Assembly (NCBI GenBank): GCA_002344895.1
Contig: DDUR01000096.1
Span: 1 to 14,879, forward strand
DNA from: Ignavibacteria bacterium UBA2333
GTDB taxonomy: Bacteria; Bacteroidota; Ignavibacteria; Kapaibacteriales; Kapaibacteriaceae
Direction of reading: 5' to 3'
Length of the DNA: 14,879 bases
Below the pieces are notes generated by a model. It worked only from the letters and a program-made list of their open reading frames with translations. It was not told where the DNA came from and did not search any database. The translations under genes were made by a program, and so were the position numbers. Positions 6,239 through 12,612 of this stretch are shown here, piece by piece. Within the stretch, counting starts at the first letter, position 1. The number at the start of each line of letters is the position of its first letter.

Positions 6239-7191
6239 CACTTATGCCCCTTTTGCCCCTTACCTTGACCGGTAAGAAATGTACTCCAAAGATATTCTGT
6301 CGGGACGGCACGTCCCTTCTTTGCGAGGTCGATGAGGAACGTAGCCGCTGTTGAAAGAATCCACTCAAAGTTTTCCTCGCCGATACTTGATCGTTCTGCA
6401 TCAGGAGCGGGATTCATGTAGTCGATTGCATACGGAATACCATCTCGTACGGCAAATTCAACAGTGTTAAAATCGTAACCAAGTATGGTACAGATTTTTA
6501 CGCAGAGTTCTTCGAGAGTACGACGCATGGCGTCCGTTGGAGCGAAGTCCGCTGCATATCGCAGATGATGAGGATTGCGTGGTTCATACGGCATAACATG
6601 GACATGTTTTCTGCCGATGCAGTAACACCGATAGTATTCCGTGAACTCAATCGATTCCTGCAGAGTCATAACAATGTCACCCGTTTCCGAGTACCGCTCA
6701 AAAAACTCTTCAACGGAATGGATCTTGTAGACGTGTTTCCATCCACCACCATCAAAAGGTTTTAACCAGGATGGAAAACCGACGTTATCAAAAACCTCCT
6801 GCCAGTTCAGCGGGAACATCAGATTCCGGAACGACTCACTCGTGGTATCAGGTGGGTGACTCTTACTCGGCAACAGTGCCGTCTTCGGTACTGGTATGCC
6901 TGCCTTATCGGCAACGGCATAGTTGAAAAACTTATCATCAGCGCTCCACCAGAAGGGATTGTTCACCACACGAACACCGTTCAGTGCTGCTACCTTGAGC
7001 ATGGCGCGATAGAATGGAACGTCCTGAGAAATTCTGTCGAGAATAACGTCATACTCAAACAGCGACTCAAGTGTAACACCACCAATTCGGACGAACTCTG
7101 CCGAAACATCTTCGTTGCGGCTATTGATCTCCGCCACCAGGGCTGGAGGGAACGACTGTTCCATGCCGAACAAGAGACCGATCTTTTTCAT
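6238..7191 (-). CDS. ATP-grasp domain protein (RimK-like carboxylate-amine ligase family)
   Basis: A 317-residue cytosolic protein with the ATP-grasp fold, whose members usually activate a carboxylate as acyl phosphate and join it to an amine or thiol. The N-terminal pre-ATP domain (MKKIGLLFGMEQSFPPALV) leads to NNPFWWSADDK at 77-87. The ATP-binding lysine and glycine loop are in WLKPFDGGGW at 142-151. The conserved tail EYYRCYCIG and PYEPRNPHHLRY follows at 185-212. Metal-binding residues are likely E245 in NTVEFAV and D257/N260 in AIDYMNPAPD. I recognise this as a conserved uncharacterised branch; the substrate is unknown. A good ribosome site (GGAGGG, 7204-7199) precedes the ATG by 7 nt. 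The last residues (GKGQKGHK) are encoded by a short repeat also found at 10590. It overlaps the HTH gene by one base. Confidence 0.85.
   Translation of the reverse strand: MKKIGLLFGMEQSFPPALVAEINSRNEDVSAEFVRIGGVTLESLFEYDVILDRISQDVPFYRAMLKVAALNGVRVVNNPFWWSADDKFFNYAVADKAGIPVPKTALLPSKSHPPDTTSESFRNLMFPLNWQEVFDNVGFPSWLKPFDGGGWKHVYKIHSVEEFFERYSETGDIVMTLQESIEFTEYYRCYCIGRKHVHVMPYEPRNPHHLRYAADFAPTDAMRRTLEELCVKICTILGYDFNTVEFAVRDGIPYAIDYMNPAPDAERSSIGEENFEWILSTAATFLIDLAKKGRAVPTEYLWSTFLTGQGKGQKGHK
6244..6261. repeat. Short dispersed repeat, copy A
   Basis: ATGCCCCTTTTGCCCCTT is identical over 18 bp to 10590-10607, and its 14-bp core GCCCCTTTTGCCCC recurs inverted at 13172-13185. Here it encodes the C-terminal residues of the ATP-grasp protein on the minus strand, and its second GGGG is placed to act as the ribosome binding site of the HTH gene. 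It may be a mobile or slippage-derived G-rich element, or coincidence. Confidence 0.4.
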
Positions 7192-7243
7192 GTGCCTTCC
7201 CTCCGGGTTGTCGATGCGCGAATATAGGAAGGGGCGAACGGGG

Positions 7244-8035
7244 CTATCCTACGTAGTCATTCACGCGGTGAAGAACAAGACCCGTCGTGTCGTCATATCT
7301 CGCAAAAGTGGGGTGATTATCAAGCCAGTGTCCCAGATTCACGTATGTGCCTGACCCAATACGCTCTTCACACGCTCTATGGCGGTGTCCCATAACGACG
7401 TAGTCATATCCTTCGTTAAGCCGTTGTTCGGCAAAGTCACGAAGGCCGTCATGGGGTCCGTAGTCCTTCTGCCCCGTATAATCCCGGCTGCCATGAGATG
7501 TGGAGGATGCCAGTGCGATACCAAGGGAAGGATGAACCCAGCGATAGAGCGTTTGAGCCCAGCGTGAGCGCAAAAGAGAACGCAGAATCAGGTATCCCGT
7601 GTCGTTTTGCGCCTTTCCATCACCATGACTCACGTAGATCCGCCGCTGATTGATGGTGAGGTCCACGTCACCGGAGTCAACGAATATTCCCAGTTCATCG
7701 CGGAAATAGGACCGGTGGCCGAAGTCGTGGTTGCCCATCAGATACGTCACACCAATCCCACCTCGAACAAGATCGGCGAGGACGGCGAGTGTGCGAACGT
7801 GATGGGATGGAATAACGTGGCGATAGTCAAACCAGACGTCAAAGAGATCACCGGCGATGACGATATGATCACTGTCAGAGGCAGCCCGTAACAGGAACTT
7901 CACAAGCAATCGTTCTCGTTCAGCATCGTCGGCACGGCTTCCATAGCCGAGGTGGACGTCAGAAAAGAACGTAACTGCCCTATCCGGCCGGAGTGTTATG
8001 GATGTTTGCCGGAGCGAGGTGACTGGTGAAAACAT
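7244..8035 (-). CDS. lpxH: UDP-2,3-diacylglucosamine diphosphatase (LpxH-type metallophosphoesterase)
   Basis: A 263-residue calcineurin-like metallophosphoesterase. LpxH hydrolyses UDP-2,3-diacylglucosamine to lipid X and UMP at the inner face of the cytoplasmic membrane in lipid A synthesis. All di-metal motifs are present: SDVHLG (25-30), GDLFDVW (62-68), GNHD (101-104), SHGDG (136-140) and GHRH (216-219). The wording FFSDVHLG, GDLFDVW and the C-terminal YVNLGHW are typical of LpxH-like proteins rather than of general phosphodiesterases. The length is slightly above E. coli LpxH (about 240). The ATG at 8035 lacks a Shine-Dalgarno sequence. It is first in the minus-strand run, 70 nt from divergent panB and 52 nt upstream of the ATP-grasp gene with no terminator seen between, so co-transcription is possible. 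An LpxH paralogue of another role cannot be excluded. Confidence 0.87.
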   Translation of the reverse strand: MFSPVTSLRQTSITLRPDRAVTFFSDVHLGYGSRADDAERERLLVKFLLRAASDSDHIVIAGDLFDVWFDYRHVIPSHHVRTLAVLADLVRGGIGVTYLMGNHDFGHRSYFRDELGIFVDSGDVDLTINQRRIYVSHGDGKAQNDTGYLILRSLLRSRWAQTLYRWVHPSLGIALASSTSHGSRDYTGQKDYGPHDGLRDFAEQRLNEGYDYVVMGHRHRACEERIGSGTYVNLGHWLDNHPTFARYDDTTGLVLHRVNDYVG

Positions 8036-8070
8036 GAACGTAAGATAACGTCCCGAACGGCGGCGTCGGC

Positions 8071-8078
8071 TATCTTTG
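8071..8078 (+). promoter_or_regulatory. Possible Bacteroidota-type -7 element (TAnnTTTG) for panB
   Basis: TATCTTTG fits the TAnnTTTG -7 consensus of Bacteroidota housekeeping promoters. It lies 27 nt before the panB ATG in the 70-nt divergent gap with lpxH. I see no matching TTG-type -33 element at the expected distance, so this is tentative. Confidence 0.3.
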
Positions 8079-8105
8079 CCCCCGTCGCTCTTGATCGCCT
8101 ACTCA

Positions 8106-8924
8106 ATGTCCACACAAAACAACACCCGAAAACGAGTCACAACACTCAGGCTCCTGACCATGAAAAAGTCAGGGACACCTATCGCCTGTTTGACGTCGTA
8201 CGATGCCATGACGGCAGCCATGTTTGATGCAGCTGGCATTGACGTGTTGCTTGTTGGAGATTCCGTGGGCAACGTCGTCCAGGGACATGACACAACCATT
8301 CCAGTGACACTTGAACACATGATCTACCACACGCAGGCCGTCGTGCGCTCCGTAGAACATGCCATGGTTGTAACAGACATGCCCTTTATGACCTATCAGG
8401 TGAGTCCACAGGAAGCGTTTCGTAACGCTGGCAGACTCATGAAGGAGGCTGGTTGTGGTGCAGTAAAGCTTGAAGGTGGTCAGCGCGTTGTTGAAGCAGT
8501 GTCCTTGATGACAACAAACGGAATTCCCGTGATGGGTCACCTGGGGCTTACACCGCAGAGTATCCACCAGTTCGGATCGTACCGTGAGCGTGGCTCAACA
8601 CAAGATGAGGCCGAACAAATCATGGCAGATGCACGCGCCCTTCGGGATGCAGGCGTGTTTGCCATTGTCCTCGAAAAGGTACCAGCACAGCTTGCACAAG
8701 AGATTACTGCAATGGTTGATGTACCGACGATTGGAATCGGTGCAGGAAACGGCTGTGATGGACAGATTCTCGTGTGGACGGATATGATGGGCATGAGCAC
8801 CGAGTTTCGCCCACGTTTTGTGCGCCGATACGCTGAACTACACGATATTATCTCTGAAGGCGTGCGGAGTTACGTTTCGGACGTCCGCTCACGCTCCTTC
8901 CCGAGCTCCGAGGAGAGCTATTGA
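8106..8924 (+). CDS. panB: 3-methyl-2-oxobutanoate hydroxymethyltransferase (ketopantoate hydroxymethyltransferase)
   Basis: A 272-residue cytosolic enzyme that transfers a hydroxymethyl group from 5,10-methylene-tetrahydrofolate to 2-oxoisovalerate, giving ketopantoate, the first committed step of pantothenate and coenzyme A synthesis. Visible signatures are LTSYDAM at 29-35, the Mg-binding VGDSVGNVVQGHDTT (50-64) with D52, D91 in VTDMPFMTYQ, K121 and E123 in AVKLEGG, GHLGLTPQS (144-152), catalytic E190 in IVLEKVP, and IGIGAGNGCDGQILVWTDM (209-227). These correspond to E. coli D45, D84, K112, E114 and E181. The frame extends up to a TTG at 8076, but the ATG at 8106 is preferred because the TTG lies within the promoter-like element. 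No Shine-Dalgarno is seen. The stop shares one base with the next gene (TGATG). No other pan gene lies in the window. Confidence 0.96.
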   Translation: MSTQNNTRKRVTTLRLLTMKKSGTPIACLTSYDAMTAAMFDAAGIDVLLVGDSVGNVVQGHDTTIPVTLEHMIYHTQAVVRSVEHAMVVTDMPFMTYQVSPQEAFRNAGRLMKEAGCGAVKLEGGQRVVEAVSLMTTNGIPVMGHLGLTPQSIHQFGSYRERGSTQDEAEQIMADARALRDAGVFAIVLEKVPAQLAQEITAMVDVPTIGIGAGNGCDGQILVWTDMMGMSTEFRPRFVRRYAELHDIISEGVRSYVSDVRSRSFPSSEESY

Positions 8925-9328
8925 TGTCGTCGATGTCAACGGCCACTGTCATCATAATCCTCGTTGCGATCTCTGTTATCGCTCTCGGCTCATCGTGTTC
9001 GAATACGATCACCAATCCAGACGACGTAACGTTTCCCGACTCAGCCGTCAGCTTTACACGTCACGTTTTGCCGTTTGTTCGCCTCTCCTGCGGAGTAGCG
9101 GGATGCCATGGTGACGTTGACCCTGCAGGTGGTGTGCGGCTGACGTCGTACACGACCATCATGTTCGACCGGGCCAATCTTATCGTTCCGGGCAAACCAG
9201 ACGAGAGTCTCATTATTCAGTCACTTGAACAACGAATTCCCCACCCTTTGGACATCATGAGCCGTGTTAACGACAATCAACGTCGCGGAATGCGTACGTG
9301 GATTGCCGAAGGTGCGCTCAATAACTGA
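8924..9328 (+). CDS. Small cytochrome c-like lipoprotein with CxxxxCH motif
   Basis: A 134-residue exported protein. A hydrophobic signal (residues about 8-24) ends in GSSC with a possible lipid-modified C25; the lipobox is weak. The only marked motif is C56-G-V-A-G-C61-H62, a CxxxxCH arrangement followed by DPAGGVRLTSY. Similar AGCH...AGG.LTSY segments occur in Bacteroidota and planctomycete proteins annotated as cytochrome c-like. CX4CH does bind heme in some cytochromes c3, so a single covalent heme is plausible but not proved. M112 in HPLDIMSRVN could be a distal ligand, and the end (RTWIAEGALNN) matches the usual family tail. The start shares one base with the panB stop, with AGGAG at 8911-8915 eight nt upstream. 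ATG 8933 is an alternative start. The next gene begins 19 nt after its stop. Confidence 0.72.
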   Translation: MSSMSTATVIIILVAISVIALGSSCSNTITNPDDVTFPDSAVSFTRHVLPFVRLSCGVAGCHGDVDPAGGVRLTSYTTIMFDRANLIVPGKPDESLIIQSLEQRIPHPLDIMSRVNDNQRRGMRTWIAEGALNN

Positions 9329-9347
9329 CATCTCCCGGAGAATGATC

Positions 9348-10382
9348 ATGAAGCACATACGATCGATATCTCTTTCCCTTGGCTTTGTTGCGCTTATGGT
9401 GCTAACAGCCTGCTCACGCCAAGCAGAGGCACCGCCAATTGATGGGTTTACGCTTCACGAAGATCGCGACCGTGGTTTTGCGATGAAGTTCCCGGCCAAC
9501 TGGAAGGTTCAAAAATTCCCCGGTGAAGTCATTGTTGCCTATGGACTACCAGCCATGTCAGGTCGGTTCAGTTCGTTTGGCAAGGGTGAAGGCGGAGTAA
9601 AGATTGAGCTCCGATCGGTAAAGCTCGATAGCACCCTGACCATGGATACCCTTATCAAGAACAGTCAGGTACAGTTCGAGGACGGCCTTCAGGAACGTTA
9701 CAAGATCTCTACAGCAACTGTTGGTGGGAAATCAGGAAAAAAACTTGCTGTCAACTTTGACCAGGAAGACGGGAACTTCCGCAGTGAAGCATACTTCGCC
9801 GAACAGGACAGTCTCGTGACGATCGTAACGTTTGCTGCTTTTGGCGGCACGTTTGAAAGTTACGAGTCGGAATTTGCTGAGATGTTAGCCTCCGTCCGCC
9901 TGGCCAAGCGTCCAGAGCCTGCGGCTCCAAAGGTTGACACGTCTGCTCCACGTGGTCCTGAACCGCCATCCGATACTCTCCGGAGTTATACCGGCTCGGA
10001 GTTCAGTATCCAGATTCCGAACAACTTTGAGAGCAAAAAAGCGAAACAGGCAGGAACACTTTCGAGTGTAAACTTCTTTGGTTCACGACTTGACTGCTCT
10101 ATTCAGGTTGACGTTCTGGATGCGTCGAAGCAAAACAATCTGGACAAGATCCTTGAGCAGAACAAGGCAACGTATCAGGGCGGCAAGGCAACGATGACAA
10201 CGTTGGGCGGACAAAAGGCGGGATACTTCTCGTACAATCCGAACAACAATGTCTCATCACGCGCCTACTTTGTGGTGAAGGGTAATAAACTTTTCCGTGT
10301 TACCATGAACTGGTACAAGCCGGAACAATCCGTTTACCTGCCAATCTTTGAGAAGTGCCTGGCTACAATGAAGTTCCAGTAA
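9348..10382 (+). CDS. Lipoprotein with two tandem PsbP-like domains
   Basis: A 344-residue predicted lipoprotein of unknown function. The signal MKHIRSISLSLGFVALMV ends in a clean lipobox, LTAC, with C22 as the lipidated residue. Two similar halves follow: about 33-186, opening with GFAMKFPANWKV and closing on a short helix EFAEMLASVRL, and about 213-344, opening with EFSIQIPNNFES and closing with FEKCLATMKFQ. They are joined by a Pro-rich linker (188-210). The eFsi.iP.nwe opening followed by alternating strands and a C-terminal helix is typical of PsbP-like / DUF1795-type domains, so an internal duplication is likely. ATG 9348 is chosen over ATG 9342 because GGAG (9337-9340) is 7 nt upstream; the frame is open further upstream from a GTG at 9264 but that would destroy the signal peptide. 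A strong terminator follows. Confidence 0.75.
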   Translation: MKHIRSISLSLGFVALMVLTACSRQAEAPPIDGFTLHEDRDRGFAMKFPANWKVQKFPGEVIVAYGLPAMSGRFSSFGKGEGGVKIELRSVKLDSTLTMDTLIKNSQVQFEDGLQERYKISTATVGGKSGKKLAVNFDQEDGNFRSEAYFAEQDSLVTIVTFAAFGGTFESYESEFAEMLASVRLAKRPEPAAPKVDTSAPRGPEPPSDTLRSYTGSEFSIQIPNNFESKKAKQAGTLSSVNFFGSRLDCSIQVDVLDASKQNNLDKILEQNKATYQGGKATMTTLGGQKAGYFSYNPNNNVSSRAYFVVKGNKLFRVTMNWYKPEQSVYLPIFEKCLATMKFQ

Positions 10383-10444
10383 GTAGCACCAACGAGTGTC
10401 CTTACATAGGACTAACGTCGTCAACTCATTCTGAAATGTCTGTG

Positions 10445-10478
10445 AAGGGGGCTCCGAAAGGGGCCCCCTTTGTTTTTT
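10445..10478 (+). terminator. Rho-independent terminator of the panB operon
   Basis: An 11-bp stem, AAGGGGGCTCC (10445-10455) with GGGGCCCCCTT (10460-10470) and one T-G wobble, closes a GAAA tetraloop (GNRA type). TGTTTTTTT follows at 10471-10479. It lies 62 nt after the lipoprotein stop and is a textbook strong intrinsic terminator, ending the panB-cytochrome-lipoprotein transcript. Confidence 0.95.
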
Positions 10479-10526
10479 TACGACGTACCGTAACATTTTT
10501 CGACAATATGAAATCGTGTCGTCACA

Positions 10527-10541
10527 CAGAACAGTGTTCTG
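10527..10541. promoter_or_regulatory. Palindrome upstream of the heme-barrel operon
   Basis: CAGAACA G TGTTCTG is a perfect inverted repeat with 7-bp arms and one central base. It is 48 nt before the ATG at 10590, in a 207-nt intergenic stretch that otherwise holds only the terminator. A weaker symmetric CGCATATTGCG follows at 10543-10553. Position and symmetry fit an operator (inference). Its half-site AGAACA/TGTTCT is the same hexamer as in the palindrome before hutH, though arranged in the opposite order. Confidence 0.35.
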
Positions 10542-10589
10542 ACGCATATTGCGCCACCAACACACTCCATCATCATCGTGCCACTGCCG

Positions 10590-10607
10590 ATGCCCCTTTT
10601 GCCCCTT
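10590..10607. repeat. Short dispersed repeat, copy B
   Basis: The same 18 bp as 6244-6261 (ATGCCCCTTTTGCCCCTT). Here the first three bases are the proposed start codon and the rest encodes the first signal-peptide residues (MPLLPL) of the heme-barrel protein. Confidence 0.4.
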
Positions 10608-11786
10608 TCCATTGTTCTCCTCGTGCTTGCCTGTCAGACAACGGCTGTGGCACTACCACAGTTTGCCTTGCTGAGTGGTAATCGCTGTTCGAACTGCCAC
10701 GTTGCACCTGCCGGTGGAGGTGCACGTTCTGATCTTGGTTGGTATGCATGGCAGGACGTCAGCATTGTTCCGCGCACATCATCGGCACTTGCTTGGGCCT
10801 ACGATGGTGATGAGAGTAATGCGTTTTTTGACGACAAACTTCTTCTTGGTCTCGATGCGCGTGTGCAGAGCACACGTTCTGCGTTTAGCACGTCGGCACC
10901 GCGCACAACATTCCCAATGCAGGCAACTCTCTATGCCGCATACAGGGCAACGGATGGACTCACTGCAGAGGCCCAGTTTAATGTAGCTGCGCTGCGGAAG
11001 GCACCGAACAGCGACAAGGCCATTAGATTTCCTGGTCAGCGCCCAGCGTTGTTCAGTGTGATGTACGTTCCAGACACTGGTTGGCCCATGATTCGTGCCG
11101 GTATGTTCCGTCCATCGTACGGAATGCGATACGACGACCATACAACGTTCCCCTACAGCATTGTAACTGCAACCTCTCGGCAGAACATTGTTGCGCCTGA
11201 TTGGGGTGAGTGGGGTGCTGAGGTGACGTATGAATCGTTACGATGGCTTACCGTCTCTGCAGGTGTGTTTGGTTCTGAAGGACTATCACAGTTACAACTA
11301 GCCGGTACGAATGGACTGGCGAGTGCTGTGACATCAACATCTCCGACGGTTGTTGGGCGTGCCGTTGTGCATCAGAAATTCCTCGAGTCTGTGCTAACAT
11401 CATACGTTGGTGCTAGTGCACTCGTGAATGGTGAGTTCCGGATGTATTCCGCCTTTGCTGGCATCGGCTGGCAGGACAATCTTGCCCTCATGCTTGACGT
11501 CACCCAGGCAGACATTGATAGCAGGTTAACGTCGACAAACGTTATGGCGGAACTCATGTGGCAGCTCGCCACACCGGTCTTCCCCTACGTCCGTTACGAA
11601 ACGGGCATATCACATGCAGCAACCATTGCCGATGCCGATCGGCCTCCTGCCGTATCATCAATCGTACTTGGCACACAACTCTTCGTTATCCCATACGTTG
11701 AGCTGCGCCCTGAGTATCGCATTTGGGATACAGACCTAGAGGGATACGTATCCCGGTGGAATCTGCAACTTCATCTTTTTTACTAA
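10590..11786 (+). CDS. Predicted outer-membrane beta-barrel with N-terminal monoheme c-type motif
   Basis: A 398-residue exported protein. The signal is hydrophobic but lacks basic residues; cleavage after AVA (19-21) fits a secreted barrel, while VLAC at 12-15 is a weaker lipobox. The mature N-terminus has a CxxCH heme motif, C33-S-N-C36-H37, followed by VAPAGGGARSDLG, a context common in uncharacterised Bacteroidota/Chlorobiota outer-membrane proteins. The rest is a run of short amphipathic, aromatic-rich strands (for example GWPMIRAGMFRPSYGMRY), and the chain ends in WNLQLHLFY, an aromatic C-terminus expected for barrel assembly. The layout, one heme before one barrel, recalls Cyc2-type fused cytochrome-porins that carry electrons across the outer membrane; homology to Cyc2 itself is not shown. 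A GTG at 10578 is an alternative start. The next gene begins 10 nt after its stop. Confidence 0.75.
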   Translation: MPLLPLSIVLLVLACQTTAVALPQFALLSGNRCSNCHVAPAGGGARSDLGWYAWQDVSIVPRTSSALAWAYDGDESNAFFDDKLLLGLDARVQSTRSAFSTSAPRTTFPMQATLYAAYRATDGLTAEAQFNVAALRKAPNSDKAIRFPGQRPALFSVMYVPDTGWPMIRAGMFRPSYGMRYDDHTTFPYSIVTATSRQNIVAPDWGEWGAEVTYESLRWLTVSAGVFGSEGLSQLQLAGTNGLASAVTSTSPTVVGRAVVHQKFLESVLTSYVGASALVNGEFRMYSAFAGIGWQDNLALMLDVTQADIDSRLTSTNVMAELMWQLATPVFPYVRYETGISHAATIADADRPPAVSSIVLGTQLFVIPYVELRPEYRIWDTDLEGYVSRWNLQLHLFY

Positions 11787-11796
11787 GGGAATCCAC

Positions 11797-12102
11797 ATGC
11801 TTTGGCGCGTGCTCATCATCGCTTCACTACTGGCAATTATTGCCGGTGGTATTCTTTGGATCGTAGATGGCAGGCACATCTATTCCAAGGACAGGGAACC
11901 CATTGTGGAGATACGGACGGACGAGTTGTTTGGAACAACGGATACCGTTACAACGGGATATCGTGAGGAGCGCAGTTTTGGACTTCTGCCACTTGATGCA
12001 ACGGTGAGTGACACACCTCGGAGTTATGCCTTTGTGCTTGGAACTTCTCTTGCTGTAATCGCCTTTTCACTGTACAGATCGCGGAAGCGTCGCACATCGT
12101 AA
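11797..12102 (+). CDS. Small two-TM membrane protein of unknown function
   Basis: A 101-residue protein that I do not recognise. An N-terminal hydrophobic segment (about residues 5-23, VLIIASLLAIIAGGILWIV) could be a membrane anchor or signal. A second segment (about 77-93, YAFVLGTSLAVIAFSLY) is followed by a basic tail RSRKRRTS that should lie in the cytoplasm. The roughly 50-residue stretch between them is polar (IRTDELFGTTDTVTTGY) and would lie in the periplasm. No Cys or His-rich cofactor motif is present. An AAGGGA ribosome site precedes the ATG by 6 nt, and the gap to the barrel gene is only 10 nt, so the two are clearly co-transcribed. Position between a heme-barrel and a Rieske protein suggests an accessory or assembly role, but this is inference. 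Confidence 0.8.
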   Translation: MLWRVLIIASLLAIIAGGILWIVDGRHIYSKDREPIVEIRTDELFGTTDTVTTGYREERSFGLLPLDATVSDTPRSYAFVLGTSLAVIAFSLYRSRKRRTS

Positions 12103-12141
12103 CGTTACCACACACTCACCACCATTTGGTGCATAGTTCTT

Positions 12142-12612
12142 ATGAATGACCGTCGCCATTTCCTTCGTCAGGCCGCAGCTGGTATTGGGATATCCCTCTG
12201 TGCCGGAACGGTAACATCAATACTTGCCGGCTGCGAAACAGACGAATCCTTACCAAACGTTCCGGATGGTTCGACCTTTACCTTCGACGTTGGCGCAGAA
12301 CCAGGTCTTGCCGTTGTTGGCAGTATCATTGAGACACCCATCGACGGACTAACAAATCCACCGACGGTGTTTATTACGCGCGTTGATGACACAACATTTG
12401 CCGTGTTTAGCACCATCTGCACGCATCAGGGCTGTCCAGTTTCACTTCCCAGCGAACCCGGTGATCTCTGCGTTTGCCCATGCCACATGGCTGCCTATTC
12501 ACCCGTTGATGGCTCGATCGTACGTCAGCCACTATCCGGCTCGGCAACAGACCTGCCGAAGTACAGAACGTCCTACAACGCAGAAACACAAATCCTCACG
12601 ATTACCACGTGA
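12142..12612 (+). CDS. Tat-exported Rieske [2Fe-2S] lipoprotein
   Basis: A 156-residue Rieske protein carrying a high-potential [2Fe-2S] cluster outside the cytoplasm. The N-terminus has a twin-arginine motif (DRRHFLRQ, residues 3-10), fitting export of a folded metalloprotein, and a lipobox LAGC with C31. The cluster motifs are complete: CTHQGC at 93-98 and CPCH at 112-115. Expected ligands are C93, H95, C112 and H115, with C98 and C114 forming the stabilising disulfide. The domain fills nearly the whole mature chain, with no substrate-oxygenase domain and no long transmembrane helix. No cytochrome b gene is adjacent, so this is not an evident bc1 complex subunit. It lies 39 nt downstream of the small membrane gene, with only a weak CACCA/TGGTG symmetry between, and overlaps the next gene by 4 nt. 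Confidence 0.92.
   Translation: MNDRRHFLRQAAAGIGISLCAGTVTSILAGCETDESLPNVPDGSTFTFDVGAEPGLAVVGSIIETPIDGLTNPPTVFITRVDDTTFAVFSTICTHQGCPVSLPSEPGDLCVCPCHMAAYSPVDGSIVRQPLSGSATDLPKYRTSYNAETQILTITT

Noticed and set aside
8169..8567. 132-residue minus-strand open frame across panB
   Set aside because: It is opposite strongly conserved panB motifs and is rich in Cys and His only through codon complementarity (CxH patterns are accidental).
9264..9347. GTG start giving a 372-residue PsbP-like protein
   Set aside because: It lies inside the preceding gene and would bury the clean lipoprotein signal. ATG 9348 has a well-spaced GGAG.
12142..12612. Rieske gene as part of a cytochrome bc1/b6f operon
   Set aside because: No cytochrome b or c1 gene is adjacent, and the protein is a small Tat lipoprotein rather than a TM-anchored bc1 subunit.
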